Assembly: GCA_025465135.1 (NCBI GenBank)
Contig: JAODNA010000058.1
Location: forward strand, 1-59,453
DNA length: 59,453 nt
From: Frankiales bacterium
GTDB taxonomy: Bacteria; Actinomycetota; Actinomycetes; Mycobacteriales; SCTD01
Reading direction: 5' to 3'
The notes below the pieces were generated by a model, which worked only from the letters and a program-made list of their open reading frames with translations, did no database searches and was not told the DNA's origin. Numbering within the stretch: position 1 is the stretch's first letter; the number at the start of each line of letters is the position of its first letter. Positions 9,246 to 18,348 of this stretch are shown here, one piece after another. Position numbers and translations under genes: made by a program.

Positions 9246-10400
9246 TCAGTGGCGGACGAGGGAGGACGTCGTCAGCTCGCCGATGCTCGCGTGCCCGGAC
9301 AGCCCGAGCTGCAGGTCGAGGTCCGCGAGGAAGGTGCGGAGCACGTGCCGCACCCCCGCCTCGCCGCCCAGCGCCAGCCCGTAGACGTAGGACCGCGCCA
9401 GCAGGACGGCCGACGCCCCGAGAGCCAGCGCCTTCACCGCGTCGGCACCCGTCCGGACACCGCTGTCGAACAGCACGGGAAGGTCGCCGGCCGCTTCGAC
9501 GACACCCGGGAGAGCGTCGAGCGAGCCGACAGCGCCGTCGACCTGACGACCGCCGTGGTTGCTGCAGATGATCCCGGCGGCCCCGACGTCGACGGCCCGT
9601 CGGGCGTCGTCGGGGTGCTGGACGCCCTTGATGACGATCGGCAGCGTCGTCTGCTCGCGCAACCAGGCGACGTCGTCCCAGGTGAGCTCCGGGTTGGCGA
9701 ACTGGCCTGACCAGTAGAGGACCGCCGCTCCCAGGTCCTCCTCGGGGGTCTTCTCCAGCGCCGACCGGAAGACGGGGTCGGAGACGTACTGCGCGATGCC
9801 CTGTCCCTTCAGGAAGGGCAGGTACGCCGCGTCGAGGTCGCGTGGCCGCCACGCCAGCTGCCAGGTGTCGACGGTGAAGACCACGGCCTCGTAGCCGGCC
9901 TTCTCGGCCCGCTGGACGAACGACGCGGCCAGCTCGCGGCTCTTCGGCCAGTAGAGCTGGTACCACCGCGGACCGCCGACCTCCGCGACCTCCTCCATCG
10001 ACGTCGTGGCGGCGGTCGACAGGATCATCGGCACGCCCAGCGCGGCGGCTGCACGTGCCACCGCGAGCTCCTTGTCGGGATGCACGATCTCCAGCACGCC
10101 GACGGGGCCGAGCATCACGGGCGCCGGCATCGGCGTCCCGAGGATCGTGGTCGACAGGTCGCGCTGGGCCGGGATGCCGCGCAGCATCCGCGGCAGGATC
10201 CGCCACCGGTCGAAGGCCTCGCGGTTGGCCCGCATCGTCTCCTCGCCGCCCGCGCCGCCGCCGACGTACCCCCGTGCCTCGGGGGTCATCGCCGCGTAGG
10301 CCGCCGCCTCCAGGTCGCGCCACCCCACCGGGAAGGCCGGTGTCTGGTCGGCCAGGCCGTTGAGGTAGACCTCGTGCTGGTAGTCCGCGAAGTTCGCCAT
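9246..10400 (-). CDS. FMN-dependent alpha-hydroxy-acid oxidase (lactate 2-monooxygenase-like)
   Basis: TIM-barrel flavoenzyme of 384 aa that oxidises L-2-hydroxy acids at FMN. The active-site block SNHGGRQVDGAVGSLDALP carries the catalytic histidine and arginine. Other family segments are PVMLGPVGVLEIVHPDKELA, MILSTAATTSMEEVAE, QLYWPKSRELAASFV, and the FMN phosphate site FDSGVRTGADAVKALALGA. The overall pattern is nearest to mycobacterial lactate 2-monooxygenase, which releases acetate and CO2. The ATG at 10400 is the first start before the conserved FADYQHEVYLNGL. It converges with the SDR gene (15-bp gap) and diverges from the quinone oxidoreductase gene (46-bp gap). Confidence 0.92.
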   Translation of the reverse strand: MANFADYQHEVYLNGLADQTPAFPVGWRDLEAAAYAAMTPEARGYVGGGAGGEETMRANREAFDRWRILPRMLRGIPAQRDLSTTILGTPMPAPVMLGPVGVLEIVHPDKELAVARAAAALGVPMILSTAATTSMEEVAEVGGPRWYQLYWPKSRELAASFVQRAEKAGYEAVVFTVDTWQLAWRPRDLDAAYLPFLKGQGIAQYVSDPVFRSALEKTPEEDLGAAVLYWSGQFANPELTWDDVAWLREQTTLPIVIKGVQHPDDARRAVDVGAAGIICSNHGGRQVDGAVGSLDALPGVVEAAGDLPVLFDSGVRTGADAVKALALGASAVLLARSYVYGLALGGEAGVRHVLRTFLADLDLQLGLSGHASIGELTTSSLVRH

Positions 10401-10446
10401 GCGCCGAACCCTAGGGCGCCCGCCACGGGACTGACGAGGAGTGCAC

Positions 10447-11412
10447 ATGAAGGCCTGGCAGGTGCAGGAGCTCGGCGAGCCGCAGGACGTCCTGCGCTGG
10501 GTCGACGTCGCCGAGCCCGCGGCCGGTCCGGGCCTGCTCGAGGTGCGGGTCGACGCGGTCGCCCTGAACTTCCCCGACGTGCTGCTGTGCCGGGGGATGT
10601 ACCAGGAGAAGCCGCCGCTGCCGTTCACCCCAGGCCTGGAGATCTGCGGCACGGTCCTGTCCGGCCCGCGAGAGGGCGAGCGGGTGATCGGCGGCCCGGG
10701 CCTGCCGCACGGGGGCCTCGCCGAGCGGGTCGTGCTCGCCGAGACCAACGCCCTGCAGGTGCCCGACTCCATGCCCCCGGCGAAGGCGGCCGGGTTGCTC
10801 ATCACGTACCAGACCGGCTACGTCGGGCTGCACCGCCGGGCTGCGCTGAAGCCCGGCGAGACGCTGCTCGTGCACGCCGGCGCAGGTGGAGTCGGTACGG
10901 CGGCCATCCAGCTCGGCCGTGCGGCCGGCGCACGCGTCATCGCCACCGCCGGTGGCCCGGAGAAGGTCCAGGTGTGCAAGGACCTCGGGGCCGACGTCGT
11001 CATCGACTACAACGCGGACGACTTCGTCGCGATCGTCAAGGACGTGACCGAGGGCCGCGGCGCCGACGTCATCTACGACTCGGTCGGTGGTGACGTCTTC
11101 GACAAGAGCCGCAAGTGCATCGCCTTCGAGGGGCGCCTGCTCGTCGTCGGCTTCGCCGGCGGCCGGATCGCGGACGCGCCGACCAACCACGCGCTCGTGA
11201 AGAACTACTCGATCGTCGGGCTGCACTGGGGGCTGTACCGGAAGATGGACCCGGGTGTGATCTCGACCACGCACGCAGCTCTGGTCGAGCTGTGGCAATC
11301 CGGGCAGATCGACCCGCTCGTCGGTGCCGAGCTGCCGCTCGCCGACGCCCCGCAGGCGCTGGCCCGCCTCGCGGACCGCGGCACCATCGGGAAGGTCGTC
11401 CTGCTGCCGTAG
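10447..11412 (+). CDS. Zinc-independent quinone oxidoreductase / medium-chain reductase
   Basis: NADPH-dependent MDR-superfamily enzyme of 321 aa. It has the GroES-like N-terminal domain and the Rossmann motif HAGAGGVGTAAIQLGRAAGA. No structural or catalytic zinc cysteines are visible, which places it in the quinone oxidoreductase/enoyl reductase branch. The ATG at 10447 has a GAGGAG ribosome site ending about 5 bp upstream; an in-frame GTG at 10441 would overlap that site and is rejected. It may act on quinones or alpha,beta-unsaturated carbonyls from the neighbouring acyl-CoA pathway. That link is contextual only. Confidence 0.9.
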   Translation: MKAWQVQELGEPQDVLRWVDVAEPAAGPGLLEVRVDAVALNFPDVLLCRGMYQEKPPLPFTPGLEICGTVLSGPREGERVIGGPGLPHGGLAERVVLAETNALQVPDSMPPAKAAGLLITYQTGYVGLHRRAALKPGETLLVHAGAGGVGTAAIQLGRAAGARVIATAGGPEKVQVCKDLGADVVIDYNADDFVAIVKDVTEGRGADVIYDSVGGDVFDKSRKCIAFEGRLLVVGFAGGRIADAPTNHALVKNYSIVGLHWGLYRKMDPGVISTTHAALVELWQSGQIDPLVGAELPLADAPQALARLADRGTIGKVVLLP

Positions 11413-11471
11413 CAGGGATTTCCCGGCGTTTCACGAACCCTGGAGCACCCAGCTGCCCCCGGAGTTGCCCG

Positions 11472-12596
11472 ATGTCCGCTCGTCGTACCGCCGTCGCTGT
11501 CGCCGTCCTCGGCCTGTCGCTGGCCACCGCCCTTCCGTCGCACGCCCAGCCCGGCCACGGCAAGGGTCACGCGTATGGCCGCGACAAGCACGGCGCCGCG
11601 AGCAACCCCTGCGTCGGTGACCCGCGTGAGATCAAGACGCTGACCTACGGCGTCAAGGGCCAGACCGCGCAGGCGCTCTACGCGCTGCCGAGCGGCACCC
11701 CCAAGGGCATCGTCGTCTTCGACCACGGATACGGGCACACGATGTACAGCTGGTCCGCGCACATCGCGCGCACCGCTGCCACCCTCGGCGTCATCGCCAT
11801 CGCACCCGACTACCGCGGGCAGGTCGACAGCCCCGCGGCCAAGCCCGGCGGGCTCCCGTCGAGCCGCGGCTGGCAGGTCGCCGAGGGCGCGGCGGACTCG
11901 ATCGCCGCCGTCCAGCTGTTCGACGGCCTGTGCGGTCACAACGGGAGCAACGTCGTCTACGGCGTCAGCATGGGCGGCAACACCAGCGGGCTCGTGGTCG
12001 CGAGCAAGCCCAAGGACGCCAAGGGCAAGCCGCTGTTCGACTACTGGGTCGCCGTCGAGCCGGCCGTCAACGTCACCGAGACCTACCAGGGAGCGCGCGC
12101 GCTCGCAGGCGTCAACGAGTTCGCCGCCCACGCGCAGGCCGACATCGAGAAGGAGATGGGCGGCTCGTTCGAGTCGCAGCCGTCCGTCTACGCCGACCGC
12201 ACCGTGGTCAACCGCACCCAGGACATCGCGGCAAGCGGCATCAAGGGCGTCGTCATCGCACACGGTGTCGTCGACGGGCTCGTCACGCACGACGAGAGCC
12301 GGCAGCTGCAGGCACTGCTGCGCGCGCAGAGCATCCCCGTCGACATGGCGGCGTTCCTGACGCACAGCAAGAACAGCGAGGCCGGCACCACCCTCGACGG
12401 CTACGCCCCGGTGCCGCACGACTCACCGTTCGCCGGTCACGCGAGCGAGACCAGCACGACGCAGGATGTCGGTGTCGCGGGGTTCGCCGCGCTGGCCAAC
12501 CTCTACAAGGGGCACGCGCCCGACTGCACCGAGACGCTGTACGACGGGACCGTCGACGCCGAGCTCTACTCGGTGACCACCCACCAGGGCTGCTGA
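11472..12596 (+). CDS. Secreted alpha/beta-hydrolase-like protein
   Basis: The product (374 aa) has a Sec signal peptide: MSARRT, a hydrophobic stretch, then ALPSHA before a cleavage site near residue 26. The mature part shows VVFDHGYGHTMYSWSAHIA (oxyanion region) and the nucleophile elbow GVSMGG. A late aspartate/histidine region (VIAHGVVDGLV, FLTHSKNSEAG) can complete a Ser-Asp-His triad. The fold is thus an extracellular esterase/lipase/peptidase-type hydrolase with cysteines near the mature N-terminus and at the C-terminus that may form disulphides. The specific family and substrate are not recognised. Confidence 0.82.
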   Translation: MSARRTAVAVAVLGLSLATALPSHAQPGHGKGHAYGRDKHGAASNPCVGDPREIKTLTYGVKGQTAQALYALPSGTPKGIVVFDHGYGHTMYSWSAHIARTAATLGVIAIAPDYRGQVDSPAAKPGGLPSSRGWQVAEGAADSIAAVQLFDGLCGHNGSNVVYGVSMGGNTSGLVVASKPKDAKGKPLFDYWVAVEPAVNVTETYQGARALAGVNEFAAHAQADIEKEMGGSFESQPSVYADRTVVNRTQDIAASGIKGVVIAHGVVDGLVTHDESRQLQALLRAQSIPVDMAAFLTHSKNSEAGTTLDGYAPVPHDSPFAGHASETSTTQDVGVAGFAALANLYKGHAPDCTETLYDGTVDAELYSVTTHQGC

Positions 12597-12619
12597 CGGG
12601 ATAGGTCAAGATCGAGGGC

Positions 12620-13582
12620 GTGACCACCGCCCTCGTCCTCGGCGCGGGCGGCCTCACCGGCCAGGCGTTCCACCTCGGCGTGCTCACGGCCCTGTGCGAC
12701 GCCTCCGGCTTCGACGGCCGCGCCGCGGACGTCGTCGTCGGCACCTCCGCCGGCTCGCTGGTCGCGGCCGCCCTGACCGCCGGCTTCACCGCGGAGGACC
12801 AGGCCGCGATGCTGCACGGGGAGGCACCGTCCGCCCAGGCGCGCGACCGCCTCAAGGCGCTGCAGGCCCAGTCGAGCAGCCTCCCTCAGCTCGAGCAGGA
12901 GGCGGGTGCGGTCCGTCGCGGCTCCCTCGCGCCCGGGGTCCTGCTGGCCGCGGCCCGGCGGCCATGGGCGGTGCGACCCGGTGCGGTCGTGTCGGGCCTG
13001 ATCCCCGCCGGTCGCAACACGACCCACGGCATCAGCCGCGGCATCTCCCACCTGCACGGCCAGGACTGGCCCGGCACCCGGCTGCGGGTCTGCGCAGTGC
13101 GGGCTCGCGATGCCCGGCGCGTGGTCTTCGGTACGCCGAGCGCGCCCAAGGTGGACGTCGGCACGGCGGTCGCCGCCTCGTGCGCGATCCCCGGCTACTT
13201 CTCGCCCGTGTTCATCGAGGGGCAGCCGTACGTCGACGGCGGCGCGCACTCCCCCACCAACGCCGACGTCGTGCGACGCGACGAGCCGAGCCTGGTCGTC
13301 ATCTCCTCGCCGATGTCGTTCGGCCCCGGCGGTGGGACCCGGTCACCCGACGCGCTGATCCGGCTGGCAGTGCGGCGCTACCTCGCGCGGGAGGTGCGGC
13401 TGCTCCGTCGTCAGGGCGCCACGGTCGTGGTGTTCCAGCCATCAGCCCATGACCTCGCGGCGATGGGCGTCAACCCGATGAAGCTCGTGCGCGGCCCGGA
13501 CATCGTGGAAACAGCTGCGACGACGGTGCGCTCGCGCCTGAAGGCGCGACCCGAGCTGCTGGAGCAGCTGCGTCAGCGGTAA
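12620..13582 (+). CDS. Patatin-like phospholipase
   Basis: Cytoplasmic acyl hydrolase of 320 aa with a Ser-Asp dyad. The oxyanion loop is GAGGLTGQAFHLG, the nucleophile elbow is GTSAGS (GxSxG), and the catalytic aspartate is in VDGGAHSPTNAD (DGG). Length and order are normal for bacterial patatins, which release fatty acids from phospholipids or neutral lipids. GTG 12620 is the start because the conserved first strand TTALVLGAGG follows immediately. The stop overlaps the convergent transglycosylase gene by 10 bp. Confidence 0.92.
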   Translation: MTTALVLGAGGLTGQAFHLGVLTALCDASGFDGRAADVVVGTSAGSLVAAALTAGFTAEDQAAMLHGEAPSAQARDRLKALQAQSSSLPQLEQEAGAVRRGSLAPGVLLAAARRPWAVRPGAVVSGLIPAGRNTTHGISRGISHLHGQDWPGTRLRVCAVRARDARRVVFGTPSAPKVDVGTAVAASCAIPGYFSPVFIEGQPYVDGGAHSPTNADVVRRDEPSLVVISSPMSFGPGGGTRSPDALIRLAVRRYLAREVRLLRRQGATVVVFQPSAHDLAAMGVNPMKLVRGPDIVETAATTVRSRLKARPELLEQLRQR

Positions 13583-14682
13583 CGGGCCGCCAGGCCGAGG
13601 ACTTCCTTCACGTACCAGTCGGCGTGGTTGTAGCTGAAGATCGCGTCGTAGAGGCCCTGCTGGCCGTTGGCCGCGCCGGCCCGGCACAGGTAGAGCGCGG
13701 CAGCGGGGACGGCGTCGTACGGGTTCATGATGTCGGCCTTGCCGTCGCCGTCGCCGTCGACGCCGGAGTAGGCCCACGTCGCGGGCATGAACTGCATCGG
13801 GCCGAGAGCGCCGGCGCTCGACGGGCCGACGTTGCGTCCGTGGCCGCTCTCGACCTGCCCGATCGCGGCCAGCACCTGCCACGGAAGACCAGGGCAGTAG
13901 CGCGCCGATTCGATGTAGAGCTCGCGGTAGGTGCTGGCCTTGCGGTGAACCGTGATCTCCTGCGGCCGCAGCACGTCGATGGAGGCGGCGGCACCCACCG
14001 CGTCGCGGACGGCCGTCTGCAGCCGGCTGATCGAGCGGTCGGGGGCGTTGAGCAGCACACCGCTTGCCGGCACCACCCCGAAGGCGCGCGCGGTCAAGCG
14101 CGAGGTGACGACGTCGACGCCGGGAACGCCAAAAGCGGCGACAGCGCCGATCCGCTGGTCGAGCCGGCGCAAGCCCTGCACTGCGACGGTGCCACCGAGC
14201 GTGAGGTGACGCACGTGCAGGACGCCGTACGACGGCGCGAGCTCGCCCCGCGCGACGGTCTGCCACAGCGGGTCCGACGTCGCCGTCTCGCGCGGCGTGA
14301 ACTGCCGGAACTGCGACGGGTCGACGCCGGCGATGCGCAGGCCCTTGCCGGTGGCCAGGTGAACCGTCCCGATGTCGAGGACGGTGACGCCCTGCATCCC
14401 GCGAATCGCACGCAACCTCGTCAGCTGCTTCGCCGTCAGCGGTCGCCGTACGGTCACGAGCAGGTCAGGGGTCCGCAGGGTCCTGAGCGGCGCGACCCGG
14501 GGGACGACGGTCGGCAGCGTGCGGGAGCGGCTCGCAGCGACCTGGACCGCCGGCGGGGCCACAGCCGCGTGCGGCGTCGACCGGTGCGCGGAGGCTGCCG
14601 GGTGCAGGACGACGGCGGCGGTCGCGCCGGCGCCGGCCGTCAGGGCAAGGGCGAGCGCAGCAGCTGTCCGGCGTAGCCGCAT
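13573..14682 (-). CDS. Secreted lytic transglycosylase
   Basis: Cleaves the glycan strand of peptidoglycan outside the membrane. The protein (369 aa) starts with a signal peptide/anchor (MRLRRTAAALALALTAGAGATAAVV). A proline/alanine linker and a ~150-residue domain of no known family follow. The C-terminal SLT domain shows the catalytic glutamate in AIGQVESGHG, then SAGALGPMQFMPATW and a calcium-loop-like GVDGDGDGKADIMNPYD, as in MltB-type enzymes. The end has FSYNHADWYVKEVL. The ATG at 14682 has an excellent ribosome site (GGAGAGGAG reading on the minus strand, 14692-14700). The middle domain (TPDLLVTVRRPLTAKQLTRL and onward) may sense or position the enzyme. Confidence 0.92.
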   Translation of the reverse strand: MRLRRTAAALALALTAGAGATAAVVLHPAASAHRSTPHAAVAPPAVQVAASRSRTLPTVVPRVAPLRTLRTPDLLVTVRRPLTAKQLTRLRAIRGMQGVTVLDIGTVHLATGKGLRIAGVDPSQFRQFTPRETATSDPLWQTVARGELAPSYGVLHVRHLTLGGTVAVQGLRRLDQRIGAVAAFGVPGVDVVTSRLTARAFGVVPASGVLLNAPDRSISRLQTAVRDAVGAAASIDVLRPQEITVHRKASTYRELYIESARYCPGLPWQVLAAIGQVESGHGRNVGPSSAGALGPMQFMPATWAYSGVDGDGDGKADIMNPYDAVPAAALYLCRAGAANGQQGLYDAIFSYNHADWYVKEVLGLAARYR

Positions 14683-14724
14683 GCCGCGCTCCTCTCCTCT
14701 GTCGGTCAGTGCGACGATCCGCGG

Positions 14725-16482
14725 GTGACGCCGATCCGGATCGCCAACTGCTCGGGCTTCTACGGCGATCGCTTCTCGGCCCTGCGCGAGGTCGTCACGG
14801 GCGGGCCCGTCGATGTCGTCACCGGCGACTACCTGGCCGAGCTCACCCTGCTGATCTTGTTTCGCTCTCGGGCGAAGGATCCCTCCCGGGGCTACGCCAC
14901 AACCTTCCTGCGCCAGCTCGAGGAGGTCCTCGGCGAGGTCGCCGACCGCGGGATCTCGGTCGTCGTCAACGCCGGTGGACTTGCCCCGGCAGCCTGCGCC
15001 GACGCCGTGCGGGACCTGGCAGAGCGGCTGGGTGTCACGCTGCCGGTCGCGCACGTCGAAGGTGACGACCTCATGCCCAAGATCGACTCACTCCATGCGG
15101 ACCTGTCGAACCTGGACACCGGCGAGCCGCTGGGCCACCGCACTCCCCTGACGGCCAACGCCTACCTCGGCGCCTGGGGCATCGCGCGGGCGCTTGACGA
15201 GGGCGCGCGGATCGTCGTCACCGGTCGCGTCACGGACGCCTCCCTCGTGGTGGGCCCGGCGGCGTCACGCTTCGGCTGGGCGCGGGACGACTGGGACCGG
15301 CTGGCGGGGGCCGTCGTCGCCGGCCACATCCTCGAGTGCGGCGCCCAGGCGACCGGCGGCAACTACTCGTTCGTCAGCGAGGACGTGGCCGACCCGATCC
15401 ACCCGGGCTTCCCGGTCGCGGAGCTGTACGACGACGGCAGCAGCGTCATCACCAAGCACCCCGGCACCGGTGGCGCCGTGACCGTGGGCACCGTGACAGC
15501 GCAGCTGCTCTACGAGATCGCCAGTCCTCTGTACGCCGGACCGGACGTCGTCACGCGCTTCGACACGATCTCGCTCGAGCAGGACGGCTCGGATCGCGTG
15601 CGCGTGACCGGCGTCCGCGGCGAGCCGCCGTCCGGGTCCATCAAGGTCGCACTCAACATGCTCGGCGGTCTGCGCAACAAGATGGAGCTCGTCCTCACGG
15701 GCCTCGACATCGAGGCAAAGGCAGAGCTCGCCCTCGAAGGCCTGCGCGACGCGTACCCGCATCCCTTCGAGCACCGACTGGTCCGGCTCGACCAGCAGGA
15801 CGCACCGACCAACGAGCAGGCCGCGGCGTTGTTGAAGCTCACGGTGCGCGGTGACGACCCAAAGGTGCTCGGACGCGCGTTCAGCAACGCCGCGGTCGAG
15901 CTGGCACTGGCGAGCTATCCAGGCTTCACGCTGACCTCGCCCCCCGGCGACGCGACGCCGTACGGCATCTACTGGCCCGCGCTCGTCCCGGCCGAACACG
16001 TCGAGCAGGTCGTCGTCCACGCGGACGGCCGTCGCGAGGTCATCCCGCACACGCCACCCACCCCACACCCGGCGCCCTCCCCCCAAACGATCACTGCCGA
16101 CTCGCTCGCTCAGCCGCGTCCCGCTTCCGGCAGTGATCCACTTGGGGTGGTGCGGAGGATGCCGCTGGGGACGCTGATCGGCGCTCGGTCGGGCGACAAG
16201 GGCGGCAACGCCAACGTCGGCTTCTGGGCGCGCACGGACGACGCCGCGGACTGGCTGCAGGGCTGGCTCGACGAGAAGGCCTTTCGCGCTCTCCTCCCCG
16301 AGGCCGACGAGCTCCACGTCGACGTCTTCCCGCTGCCGAACCTGCGCGCCGTCAACGTCGTCGTGCACGGCCTGCTTGGTGAAGGCGTAGCGGCGTCGAC
16401 GCGGTTCGACCCGCAGGCGAAGGGACTCGGCGAGTACCTGCGGTCGCGCCTCGTCGACATCCCGGTGACGCTGCTGCCGTGA
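14725..16482 (+). CDS. AtuA-like protein (acyclic terpene utilisation family, DUF1446)
   Basis: A 585-aa member of the family named after AtuA of Pseudomonas, which is needed for growth on citronellol/geraniol by an unknown mechanism. The main domain (about residues 1-440) opens IRIANCSGFYGDR and contains VVNAGGLAP, GDDL, VVTGRVTDASL and ECGAQATGGNYSF. A proline-rich linker (about 435-470) leads to the C-terminal AtuA-like domain beginning GTLIGARSGDKGGNANVGFWA. GTG 14725 lies 42 bp from the divergent transglycosylase start. The stop is fused by GTGA overlap to the start of a geranylgeranyl-reductase-like flavoprotein. The two probably act on the same, possibly isoprenoid, compound. Confidence 0.88.
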   Translation: MTPIRIANCSGFYGDRFSALREVVTGGPVDVVTGDYLAELTLLILFRSRAKDPSRGYATTFLRQLEEVLGEVADRGISVVVNAGGLAPAACADAVRDLAERLGVTLPVAHVEGDDLMPKIDSLHADLSNLDTGEPLGHRTPLTANAYLGAWGIARALDEGARIVVTGRVTDASLVVGPAASRFGWARDDWDRLAGAVVAGHILECGAQATGGNYSFVSEDVADPIHPGFPVAELYDDGSSVITKHPGTGGAVTVGTVTAQLLYEIASPLYAGPDVVTRFDTISLEQDGSDRVRVTGVRGEPPSGSIKVALNMLGGLRNKMELVLTGLDIEAKAELALEGLRDAYPHPFEHRLVRLDQQDAPTNEQAAALLKLTVRGDDPKVLGRAFSNAAVELALASYPGFTLTSPPGDATPYGIYWPALVPAEHVEQVVVHADGRREVIPHTPPTPHPAPSPQTITADSLAQPRPASGSDPLGVVRRMPLGTLIGARSGDKGGNANVGFWARTDDAADWLQGWLDEKAFRALLPEADELHVDVFPLPNLRAVNVVVHGLLGEGVAASTRFDPQAKGLGEYLRSRLVDIPVTLLP

Positions 16483-17594
16483 AGGACGTCTGGGACGTCC
16501 TCGTGGTCGGTGCCGGGCCCGCCGGAGCCGCAGCAGCAGGCGAGGCTGCGCACTCCGGCGCCCGCACCCTTCTCCTCGAACGCGCAGCCATCCCGCGCTA
16601 CAAGCGCTGCGGCGGCGGGCTCATCGGGCTCTCGCAGCAGGCGATCGCGGACGCCGGCGTCGACGCGTCCACCCTGCTGCGCGATGACGTCGGTCGCGTG
16701 ACCTTCACCTCTGCCGGCCGGCGCCGCTTCACCCGCGAGACCGACGCCTTTCTCCCGATGGTGATGCGCGCCGAGCTCGACGCAGAGCTCGTCCGGCAAG
16801 CGGCGGACGCAGGTGCCGAGGTCCGCACCGGCACCACGGTCGGTGCGTACGCCGAGGAGGACGGTGTCGTCACCGTGTCCACACCTGACGGCCCCGTGTG
16901 GGCGCGGGCCGTCGTGGGTGCGGACGGCAGCCAAGGCCGATGTGCGGCGTACGTCGGGGTCACGCACGAGCACGTCGACATCGGGCTGGAAGCCGAGCTG
17001 CCGGCACCTGCAGGCAGCAACTGGGCCGGTCACGTGCTGCTCGACTGGGGCCCGGTGCCGGGTTCGTACGGATGGGTGTTCCCGAAGGGCGACGTGCTCA
17101 CCGTCGGGGTCATCGGCGACCGCGATGCGGGTGAGGCGATGCGCGACTACTACCGCGCGTTCGTCGCGAGCCTGGGACTCGACCTGACGACGGCCGTGCA
17201 CGACGGGGGCCACCTGACCCGGGTTCGCCGACTGGACTCACCGCTGCGCCGCGGCCGGGTGCTCGTTGCCGGCGACGCGGCCGGACTCCTCGAGCCGTGG
17301 ACCCGGGAGGGGATCTCCTACGCGCTGCGCTCCGGTGCGATCGCCGGTCGCGCCGCGGCGGGTGACGTCACGTCGTACGACCACGCGGTGCTCGCCGCGC
17401 TCGGGCCGGAGATGGCGGCCGGCCGGCGGGCCCGGGCGGCGTTCACTCACCATCCCGGCACCGTGCACAGCGTGTTCCGCTACCTGCCGGGCATGTGGGG
17501 CTTGTTTGTCCGGCTCGTCAGCGGCGAGACGACGATGGCCCATCAGCTGGAGCGCAGGAGCATCCGCAGCCTCGTCGGCGCCCTCGGCGGGTAG
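16479..17594 (+). CDS. Geranylgeranyl reductase family FAD-dependent oxidoreductase
   Basis: Flavoprotein of 371 aa with the dinucleotide fold VVGAGPAGAAAAGEAA at residues 8-24. The family-typical RYKRCGGGLIG follows, with the cysteine found in geranylgeranyl/digeranylgeranyl reductases. VVGADGSQG and the second FAD motif GDAAGLLEPWTREGISYA come later. Members reduce isoprenoid double bonds (menaquinone, dolichol or chlorophyll side chains) or hydroxylate aromatic compounds. The GTG start overlaps the AtuA-like stop by 4 bp, so translation is coupled. That context favours an isoprenoid substrate, but this is inference. Confidence 0.88.
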   Translation: MKDVWDVLVVGAGPAGAAAAGEAAHSGARTLLLERAAIPRYKRCGGGLIGLSQQAIADAGVDASTLLRDDVGRVTFTSAGRRRFTRETDAFLPMVMRAELDAELVRQAADAGAEVRTGTTVGAYAEEDGVVTVSTPDGPVWARAVVGADGSQGRCAAYVGVTHEHVDIGLEAELPAPAGSNWAGHVLLDWGPVPGSYGWVFPKGDVLTVGVIGDRDAGEAMRDYYRAFVASLGLDLTTAVHDGGHLTRVRRLDSPLRRGRVLVAGDAAGLLEPWTREGISYALRSGAIAGRAAAGDVTSYDHAVLAALGPEMAAGRRARAAFTHHPGTVHSVFRYLPGMWGLFVRLVSGETTMAHQLERRSIRSLVGALGG

Positions 17595-17722
17595 CTCGTC
17601 CAGTGGGAACGCGGGCTACCTGGCGAAGCGGTCCGGCAGATGGCGAGAAAAGGCTGCATCCGGTCTGTCGCGGGTTTACGGTCCCGGGAACCCAGGAGCC
17701 AGATCGCCCACTCAGGAGCGTC

Positions 17723-18322
17723 ATGACACAGGCAGATTCCCGCATCAGCGTCGACCCGGTGAGCGTCCAAAGGTACGGCGCCAGCGCCCAGGAGAAGTTC
17801 GAGCACATCCGCAACCAGCTGGTGGCCATGGTCAGCGCCGTAGCGACGGTGGACTACGAGGGCCCGAACGCGAGCCAGTTCAAGAAGGAGTGCGCTGAGC
17901 TCACCGCGGACTTCTCCGCGCGGCTGCTGAAGGACCTCGGGACGATCGCTGACGCCGTACGTGCGTCGACGTCGAACATCGCGGGCTCCCTCGGTGGCCA
18001 GCCGATCAACATCCAGGTCAACGGCACGCCGGTGCCGATGCCCGCGATCAAGGCCTCCGACGGTGTCGTCGTCGCCAACCTGCCGCACCTCGAGGCCCTC
18101 ATCCCCAGCGTGCAGGGCAAGTTCGTGAAGCTCAACGAGGCCCTCACCCACCACCTCACCGAGCTGCGCAACACCGTCTGGACAGGCCAGGCCAAGAGCA
18201 ACGCAGTCGAGGCTGTCACCCGGTTCACGCACACAGCCACCAACCACGCCGACGAGGCCAAGAAGTCGATCACCGACTTCATCCAGAAGCAGGTGGACTC
18301 CACCCGCGCACAGGACCACTAG
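17723..18322 (+). CDS. Tandem double-WXG100-like protein, probable type VII secretion substrate
   Basis: Protein of 199 aa made of two helical-hairpin halves. The first turn motif is VDYEGPNASQF (YEG at 45-47, a WxG variant). The second is TVWTGQAKSNAVEAV (WTG at 153-155, classical WxG). Each half is about the 100-residue length of ESAT-6/CFP-10 subunits, joined by a beta/proline-rich linker (VNGTPVPMPAI, about 99-110). This looks like a covalently fused WXG heterodimer. It has no signal peptide. ATG 17723 follows CAGGAG at 17712-17717. It heads a plus-strand run of four genes facing the FHA-FtsK ATPase. There is no family match I can name beyond WXG100-like. Confidence 0.75.
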   Translation: MTQADSRISVDPVSVQRYGASAQEKFEHIRNQLVAMVSAVATVDYEGPNASQFKKECAELTADFSARLLKDLGTIADAVRASTSNIAGSLGGQPINIQVNGTPVPMPAIKASDGVVVANLPHLEALIPSVQGKFVKLNEALTHHLTELRNTVWTGQAKSNAVEAVTRFTHTATNHADEAKKSITDFIQKQVDSTRAQDH

Positions 18323-18348
18323 AGCAGGCGGAACGCAGGGCGGCCGGC

